64,000 nucleotides of DNA, taken from contig CP065955.1 in assembly GCA_016126655.1 (NCBI GenBank), positions 665,001 to 729,000 of the forward strand, given 5' to 3'. The translations under genes and the position numbers were made by a program. Positions 9,131 to 18,543 of this stretch are shown here, in pieces. The first letter of the stretch is position 1; the number at the start of each line of letters is the position of its first letter. Under the pieces are notes generated by a model, which was not told the origin of the DNA, did no database searches, and worked only from the letters and a program-made list of their open reading frames with translations. The stretch is from Aerococcaceae bacterium zg-1292. GTDB taxonomy: Bacteria > Bacillota > Bacilli > Lactobacillales > Aerococcaceae.

Positions 9131-9641
9131 GGTTGATATCCTGAATTCCTGAACACATTAACAGTATAATCACAATAAATATTTGTAGCTACTTAAACAC
9201 AGCAATCACAGAAATTTCGTGTTAAGTTCAATATAACGATAGAAGTTTTATGTTTACATACGAACATGTTATTAGCAACATTTGTTTGAAAAAAATAATT
9301 GTATTCTTTGAAATCGTTGTGAACCTGGAAATCAGGATATAGGTCAATGAAAGTGCAAATGACTAGAATCTGTTATGAAATGATTTTGTCAATTTTTGCT
9401 GCATATCTTTCGTTGCTTAAGTGGTATATTGAGCTGTTCAGGATAAAGATGCGTGTGGATGTAAGCTCTACATTCTCTGTTAATAGTGGTTGATACTAGG
9501 CGTGATTTTCTAAAGACTTATGTACCTATGTGTGATATAATTAACCACGTGTTACGGTTCAAGGTATTGATTTGAACCGCCCCTCAATGTAGTAGCGTAT
9601 TTATATGCAAACAACCAATCAATAAAAAGACTGAAAAACAA
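9131..9641. other. Gene-free interval, about 510 bp
   Basis: No frame with a plausible RBS or family match was found. A TATAAT at 9536-9541 and a hairpin GGTTCAA/TTGAACC near 9556-9578 without a T run are the only sites I can point to. It may be decayed sequence plus the promoter of the helicase gene. Confidence 0.5.
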
Positions 9642-9754
9642 AGTGCGAGCATGGGCTTTTGACTCGAACTACTGGATCAAAATACAAACGTGTGAGAAGC
9701 GCGGAGAAAGTTTTTGCGAAGTGGACGGCGAAGTTGCCCAAGTGAGCTAGATTA
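9642..9754 (+). repeat. Long-hairpin repeat, copy R1 (helicase leader)
   Basis: Single, uninterrupted copy of the dispersed hairpin repeat: head GTGCGAG...CTCGAACTACTGGA, internal AAAATAC, small apical stem, tail GCGAAGTGGACG...GCCCAAG, end ATTA. The 5' CTACT pairs with 3' AGTGG through G-T. It ends immediately before the AGGAG of the helicase gene. Confidence 0.85.
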
Positions 9755-9765
9755 AGGAGTATATT

Positions 9766-11103
9766 ATGACAAGTATTAAACAATTGTCGATTCAACCTTT
9801 TATTAAAGAGGCATTGGCTGAACTCCATTTTGAAATGCTAACGGCTGTTCAAGATGAAGTCATCCCTCCTGCAATGGAAGGTAAAAATTTAATCGTGCAA
9901 TCACAAACAGGATCAGGAAAATCACATAGTTTTTTGATTCCGGTATTAAACAAGATTAATCCTGCAAAACAGGAGGTACAAGCCGTGATTACGGCACCTA
10001 GTCGTGAATTAGCGACACAATTATTTGAAGCAGCAACACAAATCGCAAAATTTTCAACGGAAGAAATATTTATTGCTAATTATATTGGCGGTACTGACAA
10101 AGAACGTCAAATTGAAAAATTAGCAAACCGTCAACCGCATATCGTCATTGGGACACCGGGACGTATTTTTGACTTAATGTCTGAACATGCATTATGGGTT
10201 CAAACAGCAGAAATGATGGTTGTCGATGAAGGCGATATGACCATGGACTTAGGTTTCTTGTCATTAGTTGATGAAATTGCTTCTCGTTTAGCGAAAAATT
10301 TACAATTAATGGTATTTTCTGCTACCATACCACAACAACTGAGTGTATTTCTTAATAAATATGTGACCAGCCCAGTCCAAATTAAAATTGAGCCCAAACA
10401 GGTACTGGCCGAACAAATCAATAATTATTTGATGAATACAAAAGGTCAAGACCGCCGAGAACTCGTCTATGAGTTGTTGACGATGGGGCATCCCTATTTA
10501 GCGTTGGTGTTTTGTAATACAAAAAATTATGCTGACGATGTGAGTCAATTTTTAAAAGAAAAAGGGTTAAAAGTTGCGACGATTCATGGGGATGTGCCGC
10601 CACGTGAACGTAAACGGTTGATGCGCCAGATTAAAGATTTGGAGTATCAATATGTGGTGGCTAGTGATTTGGCGGCTAGAGGGATTGATATCCCAGGAGT
10701 GTCAATGGTGATTAATACCGAAATTCCGAAAGAATTGGAATTCTTTATTCACCGAGTAGGTCGAACTGGACGCAATCAAGTTGCGGGCAATGCTTATACA
10801 TTTTATACGCCAGAAGATGATGAAGCGATTCGTTTATTAGAGCAAAAAGGGATTGAATTTGAGCAAGTTGAATTAGTCAAAGGTGAAGTTCGTCCGGCCA
10901 AATCTCGTTTACGTCGTAATACGCGTAAAGATACGAAAAAAGATACTGATGATGTGGTTGTTAAAGCGATGATTGCACGGAATAAGAAGAAAAAAATCAA
11001 ACCTGGCTATAAGCGAAAACTGAATTATGCAATTAAAGAGCATCGACGTCAAGAAGCTAAGCGTAATGCTCGAATGGAACGTCGTCAAAGTAGAAAAAAA
11101 TAG
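9766..11103 (+). CDS. cshB: DEAD-box RNA helicase, CshB-like
   Basis: 445-residue ATP-dependent RNA helicase. RecA domain 1 holds motif I SQTGSGKS (46-53), Ia PSREL, Ib TPGR (130-133), motif II and motif III SAT (185-187); RecA domain 2 holds RGIDIPG and HRVGRTGR. The C-terminus from about 370 is strongly basic (RKDTKKDT, KKKKIKPGYKRK), an RNA-binding tail. The single-domain layout and tail fit the CshB group used in cold adaptation and ribosome assembly. Motif II reads D154-E-G-D157 instead of DEAD; Asp and Glu for Mg-ATP are kept. Start ATG behind AGGAG. A hairpin repeat forms its leader and rseP follows after 16 bases. Confidence 0.9.
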   Translation: MTSIKQLSIQPFIKEALAELHFEMLTAVQDEVIPPAMEGKNLIVQSQTGSGKSHSFLIPVLNKINPAKQEVQAVITAPSRELATQLFEAATQIAKFSTEEIFIANYIGGTDKERQIEKLANRQPHIVIGTPGRIFDLMSEHALWVQTAEMMVVDEGDMTMDLGFLSLVDEIASRLAKNLQLMVFSATIPQQLSVFLNKYVTSPVQIKIEPKQVLAEQINNYLMNTKGQDRRELVYELLTMGHPYLALVFCNTKNYADDVSQFLKEKGLKVATIHGDVPPRERKRLMRQIKDLEYQYVVASDLAARGIDIPGVSMVINTEIPKELEFFIHRVGRTGRNQVAGNAYTFYTPEDDEAIRLLEQKGIEFEQVELVKGEVRPAKSRLRRNTRKDTKKDTDDVVVKAMIARNKKKKIKPGYKRKLNYAIKEHRRQEAKRNARMERRQSRKK

Positions 11104-11119
11104 GAAACTAGGTGGATAA

Positions 11120-12391
11120 ATGATCAAAACAATTTTTGTCTTTTTAATTATTTTCTCAATTATTGTTGTTTATCATGAGTTTGGGCATTTTTATTTTGCA
11201 AAAAAAGCGGGTATCCGCGTGCGAGAATTTGCTTTAGGTATGGGCCCAAAGCTGTTTGCTAAGCAAGATAAGTCAGGTACGACATATACAATTCGTATGT
11301 TGCCATTAGGCGGCTATGTTCGGCTCGCAGGTCTGAACGAAGAAGATGGTATTCAACCGGGGATGCAAGTTGGTTTAGCGATTAATGAGCAAAATGTGGT
11401 AACGGGCATTAATTTATCAGAAAAATACGCTGTAGATGAACTACCGGCTCAAGTGGATGAGGTCGAACTAGTAGATACAATGATGATTCGTGTACAACCC
11501 ATTGGTCAAGATGAGATGGTTACTTATACCGTTGATGAAAATGCAGTGATTACTGAAAAAGATGGCACACGCATTTTAGTTGCACCGCGAGATACACGCT
11601 ATGAATCTGCCACGCCATGGAATAAAATTAAAACGAATTTTGCTGGACCAATGAATAATTTTATATTATCGATTGTGACTTTTATGATTATCGGTTTATT
11701 AGCTGGTGGTGTTGCCTCTCGTGAAGCGAAAATTGGTGAAATTGCGGGTGATAATTCGCCTGCTCAAGCAGCTGGCTTAAAAGCTGGAGACGTTATTACG
11801 GCTGTAAATGGTAAAGCTGTCGCAAACTGGGATGAGTTAGCTCAAGCGATTCAAGCTTATCCAGGTAAAACAGTACCGTTTGACGTACGACGTAATCAAC
11901 AAAAGCTAACATTTGATGTCGCAGTGGAAGCGGCTAAAGCGGAAAATAGTGATAAGACATACGGTCGCATTGGTATTACGCGCTTTTACGATACCAGTAT
12001 TCAGGCGCGATTGTTATCTGGTTTCACACAAACTTGGGCAGTTATTTCGACGGTGATTACGACAATTTTAGGAATGTTTAAATCTGGATTTGATATTGAT
12101 CAATTTGGTGGTCCAGTAGCTATGGCTCAAATGACCAATACTGTCGTAGGGTATGGCTTTATACCGGTATTAAGTCTCATGGCGATGTTAAGTGCCAATT
12201 TAGGTATTATGAACTTATTACCAATTCCTGCTTTAGACGGTGGAAAAATCGTATTGAACATCTATGAAGCGGTTCGTGGCAAGCCGTTAGCACAGGAAAA
12301 AGAGGGGATAATTACTTTAATCGGAGTCGGTTTACTGGTTATTTTAATGATTGCGGTGACCTGGAATGACATTATCCGTGCTTTCTTTTAG
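11120..12391 (+). CDS. rseP: RIP metalloprotease RseP (site-2 protease)
   Basis: 423-residue intramembrane zinc protease that cleaves anti-sigma factors and signal peptides within the membrane. The zinc motif H19-E-F-G-H23 lies in the first transmembrane helix. A PDZ domain follows (about 210-270: AGLKAGDVITAVNGKAV), and the second active-site motif LLPIPALDGG is near residue 370, followed by a last helix. The insertion between the first helix and the PDZ domain (about 70-170) is typical of Firmicutes RasP/Eep. It sits 16 bases after the helicase gene. In many relatives proS separates rseP from polC, but proS is absent here. Confidence 0.94.
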   Translation: MIKTIFVFLIIFSIIVVYHEFGHFYFAKKAGIRVREFALGMGPKLFAKQDKSGTTYTIRMLPLGGYVRLAGLNEEDGIQPGMQVGLAINEQNVVTGINLSEKYAVDELPAQVDEVELVDTMMIRVQPIGQDEMVTYTVDENAVITEKDGTRILVAPRDTRYESATPWNKIKTNFAGPMNNFILSIVTFMIIGLLAGGVASREAKIGEIAGDNSPAQAAGLKAGDVITAVNGKAVANWDELAQAIQAYPGKTVPFDVRRNQQKLTFDVAVEAAKAENSDKTYGRIGITRFYDTSIQARLLSGFTQTWAVISTVITTILGMFKSGFDIDQFGGPVAMAQMTNTVVGYGFIPVLSLMAMLSANLGIMNLLPIPALDGGKIVLNIYEAVRGKPLAQEKEGIITLIGVGLLVILMIAVTWNDIIRAFF

Positions 12392-12406
12392 ATAATAATT
12401 GAATGA

Positions 12407-12450
12407 TGCGCACAATGGAAAGTTTAACGTCTTTTCAATGTGCGCTTATT
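12407..12450 (+). terminator. Terminator after rseP
   Basis: Stem GCGCACA/TGTGCGC extended by ATGGAAAG/CTTTTCAA pairing. It is followed by TTATTCTTAT, a weak T run. Confidence 0.65.
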
Positions 12451-12506
12451 CTTATGGGCTGAAAAATGTAACGAAATGTTAATCGTATCTTTAGCCGGAA
12501 TTTAGG

Positions 12507-12512
12507 TATAAT
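12507..12512 (+). promoter_or_regulatory. Probable -10 box of polC
   Basis: TATAAT at 12507-12512. No good -35 at 16-18 bp. The polC TTG start lies about 95 bases downstream. Confidence 0.4.
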
Positions 12513-12608
12513 AGAGATATGTGAAAAAACAATCGTTCATGGAAATAATAAAAGAGAGACTGAATGATTATGATAATGATTAAATTTTCAGTTTGAGGGG
12601 GTAGTCGA

Positions 12609-15600
12609 TTGGAAGAGAAACAATTATTTCAACATTTATTAGAGCAACTTCAAATTAACGACAAAGATTTATTGCAAAGTTTAGCAAAGACAGAAATTGA
12701 TAAAGTCGAAATTTTAGCGACAACAAAACAGTGGCGCTTTTTCCTAAAAAGTGAAGCATTGATTCATCCTGATGTATATAAAATTTTCATGCATTTATTG
12801 AAGGAGACATTTGAACCGATTGCGCATGTCGATGTTTGGTGGCGCTTTGAGCAGGTTAATTGGTCGGATAAGGTATTGCGTGATTATTGGCTAGCGGCCT
12901 TAGCAGTACTAGCAAAGGATAAGCCGTTTGTTAAAGCGATATTGAATCAGGGTCATCATGAGGTATTTCGTGGTGTTATTAAAGTAGGCGTTCCGATGGA
13001 ACAACAATTGGAAACTATTCAACAAGTATTCCATGATGTTTTCATATTAGCCTTACAAAAAATTGGTATTGAAACACCGTCAATTGAATATTACTTTGAT
13101 GCGGAACGACATGAGATTGAAAAACAAAATGTACAGCAGCGTCAATCAGATGAGGATAAAAAGTATTTGGTTGAAGCGCTAGAAGCCGTTGAAAAGAAAC
13201 AAATGCAACAAGCAAAAGCTGAAACAGTCGTTAAAGACAAAGATATTCCACAAATTGGTAAGGACATCACGAGTACGATTATTACTCCGATACGTGATTT
13301 ACCAGATAATCAATTCCGACAAGTCATTGAAGGATATGTTTTTGATGCAGAAATTCGTGAGTTTCGCTCTGGGACTCAATTACTCACATTAAAAATTACT
13401 GATTATACAAGTTCAGTGGCGGTAAAATTAATGAGTGGTCGTTCGATAAAGAAAGAATCGTTCACACTGTTTAAAAAAGGGGATTGGCTTCGTTTAGAAG
13501 GCGATATGGTGCCGGATAATTATACAGGGGAACTTGATTTTCGTCCACGAAGCATCCGTCATATCACCAAAACACAACGTCAAGACAAGGCTCCTGACGG
13601 TCAAAAACGTGTGGAGCTGCATTTGCATTCGAATATGAGCCAGATGGATGCGACCAATGGTGTAGGTGATTTAATTGCTCAAGCCGCAAAATGGGGGCAT
13701 CCAGCTGTTGCGATTACTGACCATGCAGGGGCGCAGGCATTTCCAGATGCTTATGCAGCAGGTAAGAAGCATGATATTAAAGTGCTATATGGGATTGAAG
13801 CGTACGTTGTCAATGATGGTGAACCCATTGCGTATTATCCACAACCATTATCTTTAGATGAAGCCACTTATGTGGTGTTTGACGTGGAGACGACAGGGTT
13901 GTCCGCAGTATACGACCGTATTATCGAACTTGCTGCGGTTAAAATGCAAAATGGACAGGTCGTTGACACTTTTGAAGCCTTTATAAACCCGGGTCATCCG
14001 TTATCAGCCTTTACGACTGAGTTGACCGGGATTACCGATGCGATGTTGGCAGATGCGCCAAGTGAAGAAAAAGTCTTGAAAGATTTTCAAGCGTTTAGTG
14101 CTAATTCCATTCTAGTCGCTCACAATGCGAGTTTTGACATCGGCTTTTTAAATAAAACGTATTTACGTATTGGAGAGCCTGAATCTACATTGCCAGTGAT
14201 AGATACACTTGAACTATCACGGTTGGTGAATCCACATTTGAAAGGGCATCGTTTAAATAATTTAGCAAAACATTATGGCATTGTATTGGAACAACATCAC
14301 CGTGCGGTCTACGATTCGGAAACGACGGGTCATATTTTAATGAAATTATTAGAACAGGCGAAAGAGCAATTTCAAATGGTGTTGCATTCCGATTTGAATT
14401 CGCAAATGGGTAAGGGTGAAAGTTATAAAAATGCTAGACCATTTCATGCGACGATATTGGCGAAAAACCAAGCAGGGCTAAAGGACTTATTTAAGTTGAT
14501 TAGTGAGTCAAATGTGCGCTATTTTTACCGAACGCCGCGTATTCCAAGAAGTTTGTTAACCCAACATCGGCAGCATTTATTGATTGGAACGGCGTGCAGC
14601 GAGGGTGAAATTTTCACGACGATGATGCAAAAAGGGTATGATGAGACAGCAGAATTGGTAGATTATTACGATTATATTGAATTGCAGCCACCGATTGTTT
14701 ATGAGACCTTAATCGAACAAGAACAAATCGGTTCACGACGAGATATTGAACATATTATGCGAGAATTAGTTCGTCTAGGTGAAGAAAAAAATATCCCCGT
14801 AGTAGCAACAGGGAATGTGCATTACTTAGAAGAAAAAGATGCGATTTACCGTGAAATATTAATTAAATCGATGAAAATCAATCAAAACCGGATGGTGCAT
14901 TTGCCACAAGTCCATTTTAGAACAACTGATGAAATGTTAGCACAATTTCAATTTTTAGGCGAAGAAAAAGCGATGGAATTAGTCGTGACTAATACGCAGG
15001 CTATCGCAGATAAGATTGAGCCGATTGAAGTAATTAAAAAAGACTTGTATACACCAAACATTCCCGGTAGTAATGAAGAAATTCGTCAATTGAGTTATAA
15101 TCGTGCCTACGAACTTTACGGTAATCCGCTACCAGAGATTGTCGAAGCCAGAATTGAAAAAGAATTAAAATCGATTATTGATAATGGATTTGCGGTTATT
15201 TACTTAATTTCACAAAAATTAGTACATAAGAGTATGGAAGATGGATATTTAGTAGGGTCAAGGGGTTCGGTTGGTTCGTCACTAGTGGCGACGATGACTG
15301 GTATTACTGAGGTCAATCCATTAGCACCGCATTATTATTGTCCTGAGTGCCAGTACAGTGAATTCTTTACTCAAGGGGAAGTTGGCTCCGGTTTTGACTT
15401 ACCTCCCAAACAATGTCCGCATTGCCAAGCAGAATTAGCGCGTGAAGGTCAAGATATTCCATTTGAAACCTTTTTAGGCTTTTATGGCGATAAAGTACCG
15501 GATATTGATTTGAACTTTTCAGGAGAATATCAACCACGTGCACATGCATATACGAAAGTGTTATTTGGGGAGGATTATGTGTACCGTGCTGGAACGATTA

Positions 15601-16919
15601 GTACGGTAGCGGAAAAAACCGCTTTTGGTTATGTAAAAGGATATTTAGAAGCCACTGGAGAACAAATTCCTCAAGCAGAGAAAGAGCGTTTAGCTAAAGG
15701 TATTGAAGGTGTTAAGCGGACGACTGGACAGCATCCGGGCGGGATTATTGTTATACCTGATTATATGGATGTATTTGATTTTACACCGGTTCAATATCCA
15801 GCCGATGTTCAATCAGCAGAATGGCGTACGACCCACTTTGATTTTCACTCCATTCATGACAATGTGTTGAAACTTGATATTTTAGGTCATGATGACCCGA
15901 CGATGATTCGTAAATTGCAAGACCTTAGTGGAATCGACCCGAAAACAATTCCGATGAATGACCCTGGTGTCATGTCATTATTTAGTAGTCCAGAAGTGCT
16001 TGGCGTCACATCTGAACAAATCTTTTCTGAGACAGGAACCTTGGGTGTGCCTGAATTTGGGACGAACTTTGTTCGCGGAATGTTAACTGAAACGAAACCC
16101 AGTACATTTGCTGAATTATTACAAATTTCAGGTTTGTCTCATGGAACAGATGTCTGGCTAGGGAATGCACAAGAGTTGATTAAAAATAAAGTGACCACAT
16201 TAGCAAAAGTAATCGGTTGTCGTGACGATATTATGGTGACTTTGATGCAATATGGTATTGAAGATGGCATTGCCTTTAATATTATGGAAAGTGTGCGTAA
16301 AGGTAAAGGGATTCCTGATGATTGGCAAGCGATTATGCGTGAAAATAAAGTGCCGGAATGGTACATTGAATCGTGTTTGAAAATTAAATATATGTTCCCG
16401 AAAGCCCATGCAGCAGCCTATATTATGATGGCATTACGCGTAGCGTACTTTAAAGTGCATTACCCAATGTATTATTACGCCGCTTATTTTTCAGTGCGTG
16501 CCGAAGATTTTGATTTGGTGGCAATGCATCAAGGAAAAGAAATGGTGAAACGGCGTTTGCGTGAAATTCAAGGCAAAGGTTTTGATGCAACAGTAAAAGA
16601 ACGTAGTTTACAAACCGTGTTAGAGTTGGCTAATGAAATGCTAGAGCGAGGCTTTAAATTTAGTATGGTTGATTTGGAGAAATCAGATGCCGATAGTTTT
16701 ATTATTGAAGATGATACTTTAATTCCGCCATTTAGAGCGATTCCGGGTCTTGGAGCAAACGTGGCACAACAAATTATCAAAGCCAGAGAAGAGGCACCAT
16801 TTTTATCAAAAGAAGATTTACAAAGACGCGGCAAAGTTTCCAAAACAATTATTGAATATTTAACCGAGCAAGGCGTCTTGAATCATTTGCCTGATCAAGA
16901 TCAATTAAGTTTATTCTAA
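12609..16919 (+). CDS. polC: DNA polymerase III alpha subunit, PolC type
   Basis: 1436-residue replicative polymerase, the normal size for Firmicutes PolC. An N-terminal domain and OB fold (to about 325) precede a PHP domain beginning KRVELHLHSNMSQMDA (about 334), which is split by the 3'-5' proofreading exonuclease (about 424-590, FDVETTGLS with the DE pair). The polymerase core follows: palm GSRGSVGSSLVA (about 883), zinc site CPEC...CPHC (about 911-940) and catalytic PDIDLNF (about 964), then fingers and a C-terminal helix-hairpin-helix (IPGLGANVA). The start is TTG at 12609, seven bases after GAGGGGG; no upstream in-frame ATG suits. It is transcribed alone behind its own promoter region. 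Confidence 0.97.
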   Translation: MEEKQLFQHLLEQLQINDKDLLQSLAKTEIDKVEILATTKQWRFFLKSEALIHPDVYKIFMHLLKETFEPIAHVDVWWRFEQVNWSDKVLRDYWLAALAVLAKDKPFVKAILNQGHHEVFRGVIKVGVPMEQQLETIQQVFHDVFILALQKIGIETPSIEYYFDAERHEIEKQNVQQRQSDEDKKYLVEALEAVEKKQMQQAKAETVVKDKDIPQIGKDITSTIITPIRDLPDNQFRQVIEGYVFDAEIREFRSGTQLLTLKITDYTSSVAVKLMSGRSIKKESFTLFKKGDWLRLEGDMVPDNYTGELDFRPRSIRHITKTQRQDKAPDGQKRVELHLHSNMSQMDATNGVGDLIAQAAKWGHPAVAITDHAGAQAFPDAYAAGKKHDIKVLYGIEAYVVNDGEPIAYYPQPLSLDEATYVVFDVETTGLSAVYDRIIELAAVKMQNGQVVDTFEAFINPGHPLSAFTTELTGITDAMLADAPSEEKVLKDFQAFSANSILVAHNASFDIGFLNKTYLRIGEPESTLPVIDTLELSRLVNPHLKGHRLNNLAKHYGIVLEQHHRAVYDSETTGHILMKLLEQAKEQFQMVLHSDLNSQMGKGESYKNARPFHATILAKNQAGLKDLFKLISESNVRYFYRTPRIPRSLLTQHRQHLLIGTACSEGEIFTTMMQKGYDETAELVDYYDYIELQPPIVYETLIEQEQIGSRRDIEHIMRELVRLGEEKNIPVVATGNVHYLEEKDAIYREILIKSMKINQNRMVHLPQVHFRTTDEMLAQFQFLGEEKAMELVVTNTQAIADKIEPIEVIKKDLYTPNIPGSNEEIRQLSYNRAYELYGNPLPEIVEARIEKELKSIIDNGFAVIYLISQKLVHKSMEDGYLVGSRGSVGSSLVATMTGITEVNPLAPHYYCPECQYSEFFTQGEVGSGFDLPPKQCPHCQAELAREGQDIPFETFLGFYGDKVPDIDLNFSGEYQPRAHAYTKVLFGEDYVYRAGTISTVAEKTAFGYVKGYLEATGEQIPQAEKERLAKGIEGVKRTTGQHPGGIIVIPDYMDVFDFTPVQYPADVQSAEWRTTHFDFHSIHDNVLKLDILGHDDPTMIRKLQDLSGIDPKTIPMNDPGVMSLFSSPEVLGVTSEQIFSETGTLGVPEFGTNFVRGMLTETKPSTFAELLQISGLSHGTDVWLGNAQELIKNKVTTLAKVIGCRDDIMVTLMQYGIEDGIAFNIMESVRKGKGIPDDWQAIMRENKVPEWYIESCLKIKYMFPKAHAAAYIMMALRVAYFKVHYPMYYYAAYFSVRAEDFDLVAMHQGKEMVKRRLREIQGKGFDATVKERSLQTVLELANEMLERGFKFSMVDLEKSDADSFIIEDDTLIPPFRAIPGLGANVAQQIIKAREEAPFLSKEDLQRRGKVSKTIIEYLTEQGVLNHLPDQDQLSLF

Positions 16920-16998
16920 TAGAAATAGGGATGACAAGCTTTTAATACGCAATCCCCATCCGCTCTGGTAGTAATCTGAATGAAAACGGAGGTATGAA

Positions 16999-17613
16999 AT
17001 GAATTTTGATGCAACTGCATTTGCAGTATTCGAACAGGATACTTTAGCGACACGTATGGAAGCTATCCAAACACGTATTCAGCCGGTGTTTCGACACTAC
17101 GGGGCGATTATTGCCCAGTTATTGGAAGAAGAACTAGGACAAGAGAATGTTCCGGTTCACGTCGCTAAACATTTACGACGTACGACTAATCCACCTGAGA
17201 GCACATGGGTGGGTATTGGTGGCAATCAAAGAGGTTATAAACGATTTCCGCATTTTCAAATTGGTATTAATCCAGAGTACGTCTTTATTATGCTAGCATT
17301 GATTGATAATCCGGACTGCGAAAAAGAAATCGCGCAGCAATGGCAACAAACGGTGGCTCAGTGGCAGCAATTATCGGATGATTATGCCGTTATCGTTGAT
17401 CATACGCAACTAGCATATCAGCCAGTAACCACTGTTGATTGGAAAAATGTCTTCGAACGCATGGAACGGGTGAAAAGGGCAGAATTTATGGTTGGACGTA
17501 TCGCGAAAAGAGGTGCGCTAGTCTTATCAGACGAACGGCAATTAGAAGAATGGCTGCTTGAAACGGTTAAAGATTTACTTCCTTGGTATCAGGAAGCGTG
17601 TGCATTGTATTAA
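16999..17613 (+). CDS. yktB: DUF1054/YktB family protein
   Basis: 204-residue soluble protein of the UPF0637 (DUF1054, B. subtilis YktB) family. Recognised by FDATAFAVFE at the N-terminus, the block VAKHLRRTTNPPESTWVGIG, GYKRFPHFQIGI and the C-terminal WLLETVKDLLPWYQ. The family has a known fold but no established function. It starts at ATG after CGGAGG. Its neighbours yktA and suhB downstream reproduce the B. subtilis yktA-yktB-yktC neighbourhood in altered order. Confidence 0.9.
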   Translation: MNFDATAFAVFEQDTLATRMEAIQTRIQPVFRHYGAIIAQLLEEELGQENVPVHVAKHLRRTTNPPESTWVGIGGNQRGYKRFPHFQIGINPEYVFIMLALIDNPDCEKEIAQQWQQTVAQWQQLSDDYAVIVDHTQLAYQPVTTVDWKNVFERMERVKRAEFMVGRIAKRGALVLSDERQLEEWLLETVKDLLPWYQEACALY

Positions 17614-17648
17614 TCACCTAAAATTTTACAATTTGGTCACATTTCTCT

Positions 17649-17677
17649 TTTCAATTTTAGTTAAAATAAGGTATAGT
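17649..17677 (+). promoter_or_regulatory. Promoter of yktA
   Basis: -35 TTTCAA at 17649-17654, 17-bp spacer, -10 TATAGT at 17672-17677. The leader before the yktA ATG is about 90 bases. Confidence 0.55.
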
Positions 17678-17774
17678 ATAGAACGGACGAAAAAATATGA
17701 TGACAGGCATATTTACGGTTTAAAATAGTTGATATCTGAATAAGCAGTTTAATAGATGAAGGAGGCGTATGTAA

Positions 17775-18059
17775 ATGCAAAATTATCCATATCCTATTGA
17801 TATGGACTGGTCAATGGATGAAACCATCAAAGTGGTTGATTTTTTTGCTGCGGTGGAAGAAGTCTATGAAACCGGGATAGATGCAAGTGCATTTGAAGCA
17901 AAATATAAAGCGTTCAAGTCAGTTGTGACAAGTATTAGTGAAGAAAAACAATTGGACAAAGCATTTGCTTCACAGAGTGGCTACTCCATTTACCAAGCTG
18001 TTAAAGCATTTAAAGCATTCGATAAAAAAACAGGAAAGAAGTTAAAAATAAGTCAATAA
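17775..18059 (+). CDS. yktA: UPF0223/YktA family protein
   Basis: 94-residue helical protein of the UPF0223 family. Diagnostic features are the N-terminus NYPYPIDMDWSMDETIKVVDFF, the middle KYKAFKSVVTSISEEKQLDK and the end YSIYQAVKAFK. No function is established. RBS AAGGAGG lies nine bases before the ATG. It stands between yktB and suhB. Two tandem composite hairpin repeats fill the 480 bases between it and suhB. Confidence 0.9.
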   Translation: MQNYPYPIDMDWSMDETIKVVDFFAAVEEVYETGIDASAFEAKYKAFKSVVTSISEEKQLDKAFASQSGYSIYQAVKAFKAFDKKTGKKLKISQ

Positions 18060-18064
18060 AACTT

Positions 18065-18295
18065 AGTGTGAGCGCGGGTGTCCTGACTCGAACCACTGGA
18101 AAATATGGTGTGAGGGAGGGCGTTCAGCCTTGAACCACTGGAGAAAGACGCCGTAGTGCGAGTAACGCACGTAGGGGCTTTTGAAGTGGATGTCAAGGCT
18201 GTCCGAACGAACCGGATTAAAATGCGTAGAAGTGCAAGAGCACTTCAAGAGCTATGCGAAGTGGACGCCGAGTCAACCCAAGCGAACCAGAATCG
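18065..18295 (+). repeat. Composite hairpin repeat R2a (one copy nested in another)
   Basis: Outer copy with head GACTCG (18085-18090) pairing with tail CGAGTC (18269-18274). Inside it lies a second complete copy (18106-18218/9) with head GCCTTG (18127-18132) pairing with tail CAAGGC (18194-18199). The inner copy is flanked by AAAATA (18100-18105) and AAAATG (18219-18224). The apical stems are GTGCG/CGCAC (inner) and GAAGTGC/GCACTTC (outer). Confidence 0.85.
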
Positions 18296-18299
18296 GCAT

Positions 18300-18530
18300 A
18301 GTGTGAGCGCGGGTGGTTCTGACTCGGACCACTGGAAAACATGGTGAGAGAGGGCGTTTAGCCTTGAATCACTGGAGAAAGACACCGTAGTGCGAGTAAC
18401 GCACGTAGGGGGCTTTTGAAGTGGATGTCAAGGCAGCCCGAACGAACCGGATTAAAATGCGTAGAAGTGCAAGAGCACTTCAAGAGCTATGCGAAGTGGA
18501 CGTCGAGTCAATCCAAGCGAGCCGGCAGAA
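18300..18530 (+). repeat. Composite hairpin repeat R2b, tandem copy of R2a (suhB leader)
   Basis: Tandem direct duplicate of R2a at an offset of 235 bases, about 90 percent identical by eye. The inner copy is about 18342-18454. It ends directly before the GAGGAGG of suhB. The frame of suhB stays open back into this repeat, giving a spurious longer ORF. Confidence 0.85.
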
Positions 18531-18543
18531 CGAGGAGGAAACA

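Noticed and set aside
8899-9156. Antisense frames rich in Phe, Cys and Leu
   Set aside because: They are the complement of the Thr/Glu-rich codons of prsA and of its terminator.
9556-9578. Hairpin GGTTCAA/TTGAACC as a terminator
   Set aside because: No T run follows and no gene ends within 400 bases upstream.
10228-10239. Helicase as a dead pseudo-enzyme because of DEGD
   Set aside because: All other motifs, the frame and the basic tail are intact; the metal-binding residues remain.
18065-18530. CRISPR array or simple tandem repeat
   Set aside because: Units are 235 bases, only two, with internal hairpins and no short repeat/unique spacer alternation.
18421-18543. N-terminal extension of SuhB, and the similar extension of FtsZ (35628-35735)
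   Set aside because: The extensions translate the hairpin repeat and have no RBS; ATG 18544 and ATG 35736 follow perfect GAGGAGG sites.
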